Shown in pieces: positions 18,350 through 26,749 of a stretch of DNA of 47,415 bases. The DNA comes from an uncultured Mycoplasmatota bacterium. Lineage in GTDB: Bacteria > Bacillota_I > Bacilli_A > RF39 > UBA660. The notes below the pieces were generated by a model that was not told the origin of the DNA, did no database searches, and worked only from the letters and a program-made list of their open reading frames with translations. Location of the stretch: positions 1 through 47,415 of the forward strand of contig CAMOYI010000009.1 in NCBI GenBank assembly GCA_946629885.1. The letters run 5' to 3'. The position numbers were made by a program, and so were the translations under genes. Positions within the stretch are counted from its first letter, which is position 1, and each line of letters begins with the position of its first letter.

Positions 18350-18875
18350 TGAGGATTGGCTACCAATCAAAAGCATAACAAATGGACACATCATTTTAGA
18401 TGATGGAATGATGGTGACAGGAGTTAAAATTGAACCCAAAAATATATTTATACTCGATCAAGCAGTTCAAGCTAATGTCATAATGGAACTTAGAAACTTT
18501 TACAATACAATAGATTATGAATTTTGGTTGATATCAGCTGGTAGACCAGTGGACATCAACTTATATTTGGCAAGTTTACAAGTTCACTATAACAATACTA
18601 CTAGCCAACAGGTGAGAAAGCTTTTGATGCAAGATATAAATAAGGCAAATGAATTTATGAGTACACAGGCAAATGTTGTCGATACGGAATATTTTATTCT
18701 GTTTAAAGAGAAAAAACCTGAAATAATTCAAAAAAGGATTCAGGGGTTAATCAGTGGACTTGCTAGATGTACTTTAAATAGTAAGCAGGTATCTAATGAT
18801 GATTTAAGAATGATTTTAGATAACTTCTTTAATGGGGCAGAGGGATTTAGATTTGGAACGGTGACGAGTTTATGA
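18333..18875 (+). CDS. VirB4 N-terminal-region-like protein (TrsD-like)
   Basis: The 180-residue protein begins WLPIKSITNGHIILDDG, resembling the N-terminal beta-rich region of VirB4/TraC-type proteins, and has no P-loop or transmembrane helix. It overlaps the preceding and the following genes, the latter by 4 nt (ATGA). In staphylococcal conjugation operons a small TrsD-type gene likewise precedes the VirB4 gene TrsE, and I think this is the same arrangement. The alternative is a VirB4 gene recently split by a frameshift. The clean ATGA overlap and complete reading frames on both sides favour a stable two-gene form. Confidence 0.7.
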   Translation: MATKNSEDWLPIKSITNGHIILDDGMMVTGVKIEPKNIFILDQAVQANVIMELRNFYNTIDYEFWLISAGRPVDINLYLASLQVHYNNTTSQQVRKLLMQDINKANEFMSTQANVVDTEYFILFKEKKPEIIQKRIQGLISGLARCTLNSKQVSNDDLRMILDNFFNGAEGFRFGTVTSL

Positions 18876-20653
18876 GTTTAAAAAGTGAAATAGCTCCTAA
18901 GGGAATGAGCTTTAGTCCTACACAGTTTAGAATAGGAGACAAATATTGTACAATTTTATCTGTGATAAGTTATCCTAAGTTTGTAGAACATGGTTATTTA
19001 GCCAATCTTACAAATATACCAGGTGTCAAGTTAGTTATTAAACATATTCCAATCGATTTTGCATTAATGCGTAAGATGATCGATAAAGAAATTGTCGATT
19101 TAAAGGACAGATTTCAAAAAGAACATGACAACACTCTTCAAGAAAGAATTAGACAAGATTACGAATCATTGGAAGACTTTATTCAACAACTAGCAGCGAC
19201 TAGTGCTAAAGTATTCGATTTTCAAATGCACATAATGCTTTCAGCAGACTCAAAAGAAGAATTGGAAAATAAAAAAACAGAAATAAAGACTTATATGGCT
19301 GGTATGGATTTGAAAGGTATTCCTCTAATGTTTGAACAAGAGAAAGTACTAAAGTCGATAATACCGATATTTCCAAAACAAGATATCGAAGATAGAATTG
19401 GTACTCCGATACCATCGAGTACAGTTGCTGCAATGTATCCATTCGTCTTTGATAGCATCAAAGATCCAGGGTTAAGTACTCTTTTAGGTGTCGATTTCTC
19501 AGGTGGAGTTGTACTATTTAACCAATTCTTATATCAGATTAAAAAAGAACATAATAGAAACAATGCTAACATGTTGATTTTAGGTTCTAGTGGCTCAGGT
19601 AAGTCTACTGCCGCTAAAATGCTTTTGCGTAGCCATTTTAGGAATGAATACAAGGTAATAGCAATCGACCCAGAGGGCGAACTAGAAGAGATGTGTCGCG
19701 CATTTAATGGTGACTTTATAAATCTGGGACGTGGTGGAGAGTATGGAATGATTAATCCATTAGAAGTTGTAATGGATGGCGATGATGAAGCAGGCGTTGC
19801 AAATGCAAATTCAATTCTTACACGTACACTTGCCAGTTTAAAAACATTTATGGTTTATTATAGTCCAGGTATCGAAGAAGATGTTCTTACATTATTTAGC
19901 GATGTTGTACAAGATACTTATAAGAGATTTAATATCGATTTTAATTCTGATTTTACACAATTTACTAGTGCTGATTATCCGACTTTTGACGATGTATACG
20001 CAACAGTAAAGGGTAGGTTACTGTCAATGCCAGAAAAAACTCGCGAAAGAGATATTATGGAAAGATTGGAACTAAAGATACGACCTTTAACAAAAGAATT
20101 AAGATATTATTTTAATGGTCATACTTCAGTTGAACCAACCAGCGACTTTATAGTGTTCAATATTAAGGAATTGATGAATAGCAGTACTTCTATAAGAAAT
20201 GCTCTGTTCTTTAACATCCTTAAATACGCATGGACACTATGTCTAGATAGAAATGTAAATACTGTTTTATCTGTAGATGAGGCACACGTATTATTGGGAA
20301 ATAATAACGAACTTGGTGCAGAATTCTTAGCCCAAATTCAAAGAAGAAGTAGAAAATACAATACTGGAACAATCATTATTACACAGCAACCGACTGACTT
20401 TGCAGCAGAAAATGTAATAATGCACGGTAAAGCAATTTTTGATAACGCTAGTTACTATTTGGCAATGGGATTAAAAAAACAAGCAGTTGAAGATTTATCA
20501 AAACTTGTAGATTTAAATGAAAATGAAATGGAAGCAATTAAACGTTTCGGCCAAGGTCAAGGACTATTTATTTGTGGATCGAGACGTATGCAAATAAATA
20601 TAGTATTGTCTCAGGATGAACTTGATTCATTAGGTTCAGGCGGAGGTTTATAG
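18872..20653 (+). CDS. VirB4-type ATPase of a T4SS-like system
   Basis: This 593-residue protein has the C-terminal RecA-like motor of VirB4/TrsE: Walker A GSSGSGKS at about residues 238-245, an AIDPEGEL segment shortly after, Walker B (LSVDEAH) near residue 467, and the RRSRKYNTG and TQQP motifs that follow in VirB4. VirB4 energises assembly of type IV channels and is the most conserved T4SS component. The first ~220 residues are the remainder of the VirB4 N-domain, the rest being in the preceding gene. No transmembrane helix is present. The next gene follows after 23 bp in the same operon. Confidence 0.92.
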   Translation: MSLKSEIAPKGMSFSPTQFRIGDKYCTILSVISYPKFVEHGYLANLTNIPGVKLVIKHIPIDFALMRKMIDKEIVDLKDRFQKEHDNTLQERIRQDYESLEDFIQQLAATSAKVFDFQMHIMLSADSKEELENKKTEIKTYMAGMDLKGIPLMFEQEKVLKSIIPIFPKQDIEDRIGTPIPSSTVAAMYPFVFDSIKDPGLSTLLGVDFSGGVVLFNQFLYQIKKEHNRNNANMLILGSSGSGKSTAAKMLLRSHFRNEYKVIAIDPEGELEEMCRAFNGDFINLGRGGEYGMINPLEVVMDGDDEAGVANANSILTRTLASLKTFMVYYSPGIEEDVLTLFSDVVQDTYKRFNIDFNSDFTQFTSADYPTFDDVYATVKGRLLSMPEKTRERDIMERLELKIRPLTKELRYYFNGHTSVEPTSDFIVFNIKELMNSSTSIRNALFFNILKYAWTLCLDRNVNTVLSVDEAHVLLGNNNELGAEFLAQIQRRSRKYNTGTIIITQQPTDFAAENVIMHGKAIFDNASYYLAMGLKKQAVEDLSKLVDLNENEMEAIKRFGQGQGLFICGSRRMQINIVLSQDELDSLGSGGGL

Positions 20654-20676
20654 CGTTTAGAAAGTAGGTGAAGGGT

Positions 20677-23046
20677 GTGGACGAAGAAGGCAAAAAGCAA
20701 GATAATCAACAAACTAGTACTGAAAAAGCCGCCACAGTTGGTCTTAAAGTTGCTGCCAACTCGCTTGCACCCGGCATTGGTGGAAAGGCTGTTAGTATTG
20801 CAAGCAAAACCAGAATAGGCCAAAAAATAATTAGGAAAACTGCTAGAGCGGTTGGAAACGTACCAGGTTTGAAGACAGCTACGACATTAGATAAAGCCGG
20901 ATTACCTGATATGGCCGATGGAACATCTCATTTAATTGGTAATGTCCCTACAGGTACAACAAATATTAACGGTGCCCCATCTTTAACCAATAATGGGCAA
21001 ACAATTGATAAAAGTAAAATTAATTCAGGCGATGGTAATAGTGGCTCAAAATCAAACAGTAAAAAATCTGCGGTGTCATCCAATCTAATCGAAAAAAAGA
21101 AAAAGAAACTACTAATATATTTGCTCGTTGGAGCAGTTGGATTAGCACTAGCTGGTGGGTTGTTATTTGTTGTTGTTTCTGCAGTACGTGCTCCTTTCGC
21201 TGCGGTGGAAAACTTCATAGATAATATATTTAATAGTGAGGAAACAGGTATTACTGAGGAAGAAGAAGCAGAAATAGATGAATCTTATAAAAATTATCTT
21301 TGTGGCGATGATAGTAGCGATGAGTGTGTGGAAAAATACGAAGATTACATCAAAAGTGAAAAAGACTTTTTAGATAGGTTTAAATCTATATCTAAAGCGT
21401 ATAATCTAACAACTCGTCAACAAAAAATATTATATCAGACCATTGTATTTGGATACTCCATAGATGAGATTAACCCAGGTGACACATATAACATTAATGC
21501 TACAGAAAATTCAGAAGACAACGTCTATGAAAAAGAGAAGGACACTATAAAAGATCTTGCCCAAGAGTTTAATGGTTATGAAGAAAACTTTTACGACTAT
21601 TTAATTACTTCAGATTTTTTTGACGATAGAAGACCACTTTCGAATTACTATAGCGAGTATGCTGCTTCAGTTGGATTAAATGCAGACAATATTTCCCACT
21701 GGAGTGATGATGACAAACAGAAAGTTAGAAAAAAAATTGTAAAAGATATTAAAGGAATGATGTCGGATTATTTTAAAGACGATAAGAAGAAAACTTTTAC
21801 AGCAGAAAAGACCGTAACATACAATTCTTTTGCTTGGTGGCCAATAGGTTCATTGATAACAAAAACTATCAACTTTCGCAACAAAATCATAGAATTTGCA
21901 AGTAATACTCCGGCATATACCAGCATTAGTAGTCCATTTGGTTATAGAACTCATCCAGTTACAGGTAAACAAGGTACATTCCACAATGGTATCGATATTC
22001 CTGCGGCGTTAAATACACCAGTTATTGCTTGTTTAAAAGGTACTGTAGTGGAGATTAACAATACATGTAGTACGACTGGATCTAAAGGTTGTGGTAGTGG
22101 ATATGGTAATTATGTTAAAGTTAAAACCCCTTCTGGGCTTTCTTACCTTTATGGTCACTTAGCAAAAGATTCAATTAAGGTTAGCGTAGGTGGAGAAGTT
22201 GAGCAAGGCCAAGTATTGGCAGGTGTAGGAAGCAGTGGTACTTCTACTGGATATCACTTGCATGCAGCTATAATAACCACGGCCGGTGAATTTGTAAACC
22301 CACTCGACTATTTAGATCCGAATAATACAAGAGGTGTTATAACGAGTACTGCGCCAAGTACAGGTTCCGGAAAAATAGACGATTCAGGAATTCCAGACCA
22401 ATGGAAAAACGCATTTAAGTTTATTGCATTTAACGAAGGTGGTTTTTCTGAAAGTAACAAAGTAATATGTAGTTTGGACAAATTGCCAACCTCAAGATAT
22501 GGAACACTTTTATATCATAGAAAAGAAGTTTATGCTAATAATGGTTTTGACCTAGTCAATATTCCTGTTTATGAAAAAGTTGAAAAGAATGGTAAAATAA
22601 GTTTTAATAAACTTCCTGATTATTCAAATTACTGTAGTGATATAGAATTATATGATGAAAATGGTAATGCCATAGAAAAAGGCAGATTTGTTGATGAAAT
22701 ACCTGAAAAAGTCGCAAAAGCGGGATTTGTCGACTTAATGGAATATTTTGCAAATGATGTTAAAAAATGGGCGTCCAAAAACGGTGTTACTTTAAGTAAA
22801 AATCAAGTAGATGCCATAGTAAGTTTATCTTGGAGTGGCCCAGCGGCACTAGAAAAATTTAAAGAAATGTATAAAAAATATGGATATAATAATGAAAAAA
22901 TATGCTCAAACTGGTGGCGCTCATATTTAGTAACCTCGTCTGCTGCTGAAGCACAAGGAAACAATGTTAATGAAGGATTAAAAAATAGGCGAAATCGTGA
23001 GTGTAATTTATTCTTAACTGGCGACTATGGTGAAGCGATAAAGTAA
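20677..23046 (+). CDS. Membrane-anchored two-domain cell wall hydrolase (M23 peptidase plus GH24-like lysozyme)
   Basis: I favour the GTG at 20677 (789 residues), spaced 5 nt from AGGTGA; the track start at 20668 overlaps that site. Residues ~1-140 are cytoplasmic and low complexity. A transmembrane helix lies at ~144-168, then an acidic region with two cysteines. A LytM/M23 domain spans ~417-545 with the zinc-binding HNGID and HLH motifs. A C-terminal region (~565-789) looks like a GH24 phage-type lysozyme: FIAFNEGGF would hold the catalytic Glu, and GLKNRRNRECNLF matches the family's C-terminal signature. Such enzymes (VirB1/TrsG type) open the peptidoglycan for the secretion channel. The M23 call is firm; the lysozyme call is good but the residues after the Glu are divergent. 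Confidence 0.85.
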   Translation: MDEEGKKQDNQQTSTEKAATVGLKVAANSLAPGIGGKAVSIASKTRIGQKIIRKTARAVGNVPGLKTATTLDKAGLPDMADGTSHLIGNVPTGTTNINGAPSLTNNGQTIDKSKINSGDGNSGSKSNSKKSAVSSNLIEKKKKKLLIYLLVGAVGLALAGGLLFVVVSAVRAPFAAVENFIDNIFNSEETGITEEEEAEIDESYKNYLCGDDSSDECVEKYEDYIKSEKDFLDRFKSISKAYNLTTRQQKILYQTIVFGYSIDEINPGDTYNINATENSEDNVYEKEKDTIKDLAQEFNGYEENFYDYLITSDFFDDRRPLSNYYSEYAASVGLNADNISHWSDDDKQKVRKKIVKDIKGMMSDYFKDDKKKTFTAEKTVTYNSFAWWPIGSLITKTINFRNKIIEFASNTPAYTSISSPFGYRTHPVTGKQGTFHNGIDIPAALNTPVIACLKGTVVEINNTCSTTGSKGCGSGYGNYVKVKTPSGLSYLYGHLAKDSIKVSVGGEVEQGQVLAGVGSSGTSTGYHLHAAIITTAGEFVNPLDYLDPNNTRGVITSTAPSTGSGKIDDSGIPDQWKNAFKFIAFNEGGFSESNKVICSLDKLPTSRYGTLLYHRKEVYANNGFDLVNIPVYEKVEKNGKISFNKLPDYSNYCSDIELYDENGNAIEKGRFVDEIPEKVAKAGFVDLMEYFANDVKKWASKNGVTLSKNQVDAIVSLSWSGPAALEKFKEMYKKYGYNNEKICSNWWRSYLVTSSAAEAQGNNVNEGLKNRRNRECNLFLTGDYGEAIK

Positions 23047-23059
23047 CGGAGGTTTATTT

Positions 23060-23533
23060 ATGATAAAATCTAAAAAAGTTAAGACTGTATTAGTTATAAT
23101 ATTTGTTATACTAATGGCTATTCTACTTATATTGCTAAATAGACACCAAACATTAAAAAAAGAAAGAGACTATATTCAAGTTGAGAACATATCTACTTTC
23201 TTCACTATAGCGTCTACTGCCAATAGATATATAAGTTACTTATCTAATGGGCTAAGAGATAATTTAAATATGGTTCTAAGCAGTGATTACAATGCAGATG
23301 AAGAAATTAGCAAATTTAATAATATTAATGGATATATGTACACTTTAAAAGTTAAGAATATATATCAGGCGACAATAAGCAAACACAAAGTAAAATATTA
23401 TATTTATGGTTTACTTAGAAAAGAAGATATTGACGAATTTGATTATGGAACTCCATATTATCTTATAATCGATGTCGATAAAGACGATTATACATTTAAA
23501 GTAACTCCATATGATGGAAAGGTATTTAAGTGA
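23060..23533 (+). CDS. Small single-pass membrane protein in secretion operon (VirB8/TcpC-like candidate)
   Basis: The 157-residue protein has a basic cytoplasmic start (KSKKVK), one transmembrane helix (about residues 9-28) and an extracytoplasmic domain of ~125 residues ending in YYLIIDVDKDDYTFKVTPYDG. An ideal CGGAGG ribosome site precedes the ATG. The topology and the strand-rich ending resemble the NTF2-like periplasmic domains of VirB8/TcpC proteins, but I cannot confirm the fold by eye. It overlaps no gene and is followed 4 bp later by a second protein of the same layout. Confidence 0.6.
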   Translation: MIKSKKVKTVLVIIFVILMAILLILLNRHQTLKKERDYIQVENISTFFTIASTANRYISYLSNGLRDNLNMVLSSDYNADEEISKFNNINGYMYTLKVKNIYQATISKHKVKYYIYGLLRKEDIDEFDYGTPYYLIIDVDKDDYTFKVTPYDGKVFK

Positions 23534-23537
23534 TCAT

Positions 23538-24005
23538 ATGAAAAAGGGAGATTTTAAACTTTTAGGTATAGCGTTAATAGTCTTAGTTCTAATTAGCGCT
23601 ATCATATATTTAGCATTTACTTCTAGTAATGATGATGAATATGTTTTTACCTTTCCGCTAGAGGAGACTGCCAACTATGCTGCAAATGAAATCATTCCAA
23701 TCTATGTGGAGGAAGAAGAGTTAGTGCAAAACTATTATGCCGAGTTTATAAACCTAATTGTAAACGATAGAGATAACGCATACAGTTATGTCAAAAGTGA
23801 TGTTAAAGAGATAGATTATCCGACTATTGAATTATTTAACAATAGAATGGATGAATTGATTGCAAGTGGAATACTAGAAAGTAGAGTAGAAAAATATCGA
23901 AAAGATGAGCAAGATGGTAAAACTATCTACTATGTTACTAATACGAATGGCAACAGGATAACTTTTATAGAGAGTTCCATTATGAATTATGAAATAATAG
24001 TATAA
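23538..24005 (+). CDS. Second small single-pass membrane protein in secretion operon
   Basis: I place the start at the ATG at 23538 (MKKGDFK). The track start at 23511 lies inside the upstream gene and has no ribosome site. The 155-residue product has a transmembrane helix (about residues 8-27) and an acidic extracytoplasmic domain, matching the layout of the gene before it. The two may be a duplicated or heteromeric VirB8/TcpC-like pair, but no clear sequence identity between them is visible. Translation is probably coupled, since only weak ribosome-site sequence precedes it. Confidence 0.55.
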   Translation: MKKGDFKLLGIALIVLVLISAIIYLAFTSSNDDEYVFTFPLEETANYAANEIIPIYVEEEELVQNYYAEFINLIVNDRDNAYSYVKSDVKEIDYPTIELFNNRMDELIASGILESRVEKYRKDEQDGKTIYYVTNTNGNRITFIESSIMNYEIIV

Positions 24006-24010
24006 ATTAA

Positions 24011-24039
24011 TAGATTTTTCGTGAAAAATAATATATAAT
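24011..24039 (+). promoter_or_regulatory. Possible internal promoter ahead of the coupling protein gene
   Basis: A perfect TATAAT lies 17 nt after TAGATT. The -35 is poor, so the gene may also be read from the upstream operon. Confidence 0.45.
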
Positions 24040-24069
24040 GATTACTTGATAGAAGGAAGAGGTCTTACT

Positions 24070-26391
24070 GTGAAATTAAAAATCAGAGTTAAAAAGAAGG
24101 ATTTTATTTATTTTGTTTTGATTAGTATCGTTCTCTTTCTTGGATGTTCTATACTAGCAATTAACTTTTTATCACTAAGTAAAATCGGACACTTAGTAGG
24201 ATTTAACTTGTTTAAATATTATGATATTACAGCATTTTCTTTAAGTTTAATCTTTTTTGTGGTCTCTATGGTATTTATCTTTATGAGTGTATCTAATACC
24301 ATATTTAACTTTGAAAAGGGTGGACTTGGTCTCGTATTTGGCGATAAAGATGAAAAGGGATATAACCGCTGGTTGACAACTAAAGAAATGAAAAAAGCTT
24401 GGGGTGTAAAGCCAGTTGTTATAAACAAACCTACAAGTGATGCCGGTGGAATAGTTTTGATAAATGACGGAAAAACGATGTGGGTAGATGATGGTGAATA
24501 TCATACGATGATTATAGGTCAATCTGGTAGTGGTAAAACTAGTGCTCTAGTCGACCCACAGGTCTATAGTTTATGTAAACATGGCGAGTCTATGATTATC
24601 ACTGACCCTAAAGGTGAAATATATCGTCGTCATGCTAACAGGTTAAAGGCGAATGGTTATAATATTGTTTGTATCAACTTTCGTGAACCTAGAGAAGGAA
24701 ATGCTTGGAACCCGTTGACAATCCCTTATAGAATGTATAAACAAGGAAAAATAGATAAAGCACAAGAATTACTAGAGGATATAAGCCAGAACATATTTAT
24801 ATCTCCTAAAAACCAAAATGACCCATTCTGGGAAAGTGCTTCGAGTGCATATTTTTCAGGATTAGGAATTGGTCTTTTTGAAGACGCTAAAGAAAACGAA
24901 GTAAGTATTTCTTCGATAGAATATATGTCAACTTGTGGAGAAGAAAAAAATGGACTTTCCACTTATGCTAAAGATTATTTTAATTTAAAAGGTGAATCTA
25001 GTAGTGCATATAAGTATGCTAAAGCAACTATTACTGCGCCTAATGATACTAAATCGAGTGTACTATCAGTATTCCAGGATAAGATTAAACACTTTGCTTC
25101 TCGTCCAGAATTGTCCGAAATGCTTTCTTATTCAGACTTTAACATGGAAGATATAGGAAAAGAGAAAACAGCAGTGTTCTTGATAGTACATGATGAAAAG
25201 ACAACTTATCACTCATTAGCGACAATCTTCATAAAGCAATTATATGAAGTACTTATCGATGTTGCTCAAAAAAGTCCAAAGGGTGAATTGAAATTTAGAA
25301 CGAATTTCATTTTGGATGAATTTGCCAACATGCCTGCCTTAAAAGACGTTACTTCTATGGTAACGGCCGCGCGTTCTAGGAAAATTAGATTTACATTTAT
25401 AATTCAGAACTTTGCCCAGTTGGACGAAGAATATGGTGATAAAAATGCTGAGACTATAAGAAGTAACTGTGGAAACACTATATACTTATTGACAAATGAA
25501 TTGGCAGCCCTTGAGGAAATCAGCAAGCTATGTGGAGAAGTTAAATCAAAAGAAAAAGAAAAGACTGTATCTACACCTCTTGTAACTGTAACAGACTTAC
25601 AGAAAATGAAAAGAAATGAAATAATAGTTATAAGAATGCGTATGAGACCGTTTAGGACAATTTTAAAAGGCGCATATGAAGTCGATTGGGGAGATAATTA
25701 TGAAGAAGCAGCCCTTCCGGAAAGAGAACAAGCACCAATAAAATTATTCGATATGAAACAATATGTAAAAGAAGAGAAACGAAAAAAGACTATGGAAGCA
25801 ATCAACGCGGCGCAAAACAATACAGCTGGTTCTGGATTAAATCCAACTTCAGAAGTTAATCCTTTTCAAGATCCGTTTAAACCTGTATCGGATCCGTTCA
25901 TGGATCCATTTAAGTCACCATCAGATCCATTTAAACCCGCAACAGACCCATTTGCAAATCCATTTAAACCTGCATCGGATCCGTTTGCAAATCCTTTTGG
26001 AGGATTACCAAGCTCAGTTCCTAAGAGTAATGATACATCGCCAGTTTCAAATGTTCCACCAAAAGATGATGAAGTCGACATCGACGAGTTAGTTAAAAAT
26101 ATCGATGCTCAAATCGCTGAACTAGAAAAAGAACAGCAGGAAAAGAAGAAAACTGAAAAACCAAATGATAATATTAGTAGTATGTTCGATTTAAAAGAAA
26201 TGTCTTTAGACTTAAATGATGAGGTTAATAGTAATCCGCAACCTGCGAAGAAGCCTAGCATACAAGAAAATGTTATTAATACTGAAGATAATAAAGATAA
26301 AGTGGCTGTAGACAATTCTAGTGTCATTATGGATAATCAAGTAGTCACAGATGATCAATTTTTTGACGATTTTTTCGGTGATGATGAATAA
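24070..26391 (+). CDS. VirD4/TraG-type coupling ATPase with DPF/NPF-repeat tail
   Basis: I use the GTG at 24070 because GAAGGAAGAGG lies 7 nt before it; this gives 773 residues starting MKLKIRVKKKD. Two transmembrane helices occupy about residues 12-38 and 54-78. The motor has Walker A GQSGSGKT near 150, TDPKGE after it, and Walker B (FILDEFANMP) near 415. VirD4 proteins select substrates and feed them into the type IV channel. The C-terminal ~180 residues are unlike the motor: eight-odd DPF/NPF motifs at ~597-645, then a charged helical stretch and a very acidic end (DDFFGDDE). Such tails are variable in the family and often bind substrates or partners. It is the last gene of the secretion locus. 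Confidence 0.92.
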   Translation: MKLKIRVKKKDFIYFVLISIVLFLGCSILAINFLSLSKIGHLVGFNLFKYYDITAFSLSLIFFVVSMVFIFMSVSNTIFNFEKGGLGLVFGDKDEKGYNRWLTTKEMKKAWGVKPVVINKPTSDAGGIVLINDGKTMWVDDGEYHTMIIGQSGSGKTSALVDPQVYSLCKHGESMIITDPKGEIYRRHANRLKANGYNIVCINFREPREGNAWNPLTIPYRMYKQGKIDKAQELLEDISQNIFISPKNQNDPFWESASSAYFSGLGIGLFEDAKENEVSISSIEYMSTCGEEKNGLSTYAKDYFNLKGESSSAYKYAKATITAPNDTKSSVLSVFQDKIKHFASRPELSEMLSYSDFNMEDIGKEKTAVFLIVHDEKTTYHSLATIFIKQLYEVLIDVAQKSPKGELKFRTNFILDEFANMPALKDVTSMVTAARSRKIRFTFIIQNFAQLDEEYGDKNAETIRSNCGNTIYLLTNELAALEEISKLCGEVKSKEKEKTVSTPLVTVTDLQKMKRNEIIVIRMRMRPFRTILKGAYEVDWGDNYEEAALPEREQAPIKLFDMKQYVKEEKRKKTMEAINAAQNNTAGSGLNPTSEVNPFQDPFKPVSDPFMDPFKSPSDPFKPATDPFANPFKPASDPFANPFGGLPSSVPKSNDTSPVSNVPPKDDEVDIDELVKNIDAQIAELEKEQQEKKKTEKPNDNISSMFDLKEMSLDLNDEVNSNPQPAKKPSIQENVINTEDNKDKVAVDNSSVIMDNQVVTDDQFFDDFFGDDE
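25858..26001 (+). repeat. DPF/NPF tandem repeat in the coupling protein
   Basis: In-frame repeats alternate 4- and 7-residue units (for example DPFM, DPFKSPS, DPFKPAT), giving an imperfect 33-nt period. The nucleotide repeats are diverged at third positions, which suggests selection on the peptide. Confidence 0.85.
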
Positions 26392-26395
26392 AAAT

Positions 26396-26424
26396 TTGTA
26401 TTTTTAAAAGTTATATGCTATAAT
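26396..26424 (+). promoter_or_regulatory. Promoter of the rimP-nusA-infB operon
   Basis: TTGTAT and TATAAT are separated by 17 nt, with a TGC extended -10. It begins immediately after the coupling protein gene. Confidence 0.75.
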
Positions 26425-26442
26425 CAAGCTATCAACGAAAGG

Positions 26443-26470
26443 AAGTGGGCCAACAAATGGACCACTTTTA
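26443..26470 (+). promoter_or_regulatory. rimP leader hairpin
   Basis: AAGTGG and CCACTT pair around a 13-nt loop in the 5' leader, followed by a T-rich stretch. AAGTGGGC-type hairpins ahead of rimP are common in Firmicutes. A regulatory role is likely but not shown here. Confidence 0.55.
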
Positions 26471-26493
26471 TTTGTCGATTTTGGGAGGAATGT

Positions 26494-26748
26494 ATGAAAG
26501 AAAAACTAGAAACAATTAAAGAAGCAATTACTAAGCCAATGGAGGATATGCAAATAATTGTAGACGATGTAAAATTTGTCAAAGAAAAAGGATATAGATT
26601 TTTAAAAATAACATTGGATAAAGTCAATGGTCTAGATATCGATACTGTCGTAGAAGCGACACGCGTAATCGACCCAATAATCGATGAGTTAGATTTGATT
26701 GATGAAGAATACGTTTTAGATATTTCAAGCAAGGAAAGAGGTAATTAA
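26494..26748 (+). CDS. rimP: Ribosome maturation factor RimP, N-terminal domain only
   Basis: The product has 84 residues, against about 150 for typical RimP. It matches the N-terminal domain: the KGYRFLKITLDK strand pair, the GLDIDTVVEATRVI helix and the YVLDISS strand that normally ends the domain with an SSPG turn. Here it stops at SSKERGN and the C-terminal SH3-like domain is absent. No remnant of that domain is visible, and nusA begins 1 bp after the stop, so this is a tidy deletion rather than a frameshift. RimP helps assemble the 30S subunit. The gene starts the nusA operon, as usual, with a GGGAGGA ribosome site. Confidence 0.85.
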   Translation: MKEKLETIKEAITKPMEDMQIIVDDVKFVKEKGYRFLKITLDKVNGLDIDTVVEATRVIDPIIDELDLIDEEYVLDISSKERGN

Positions 26749-26749
26749 A

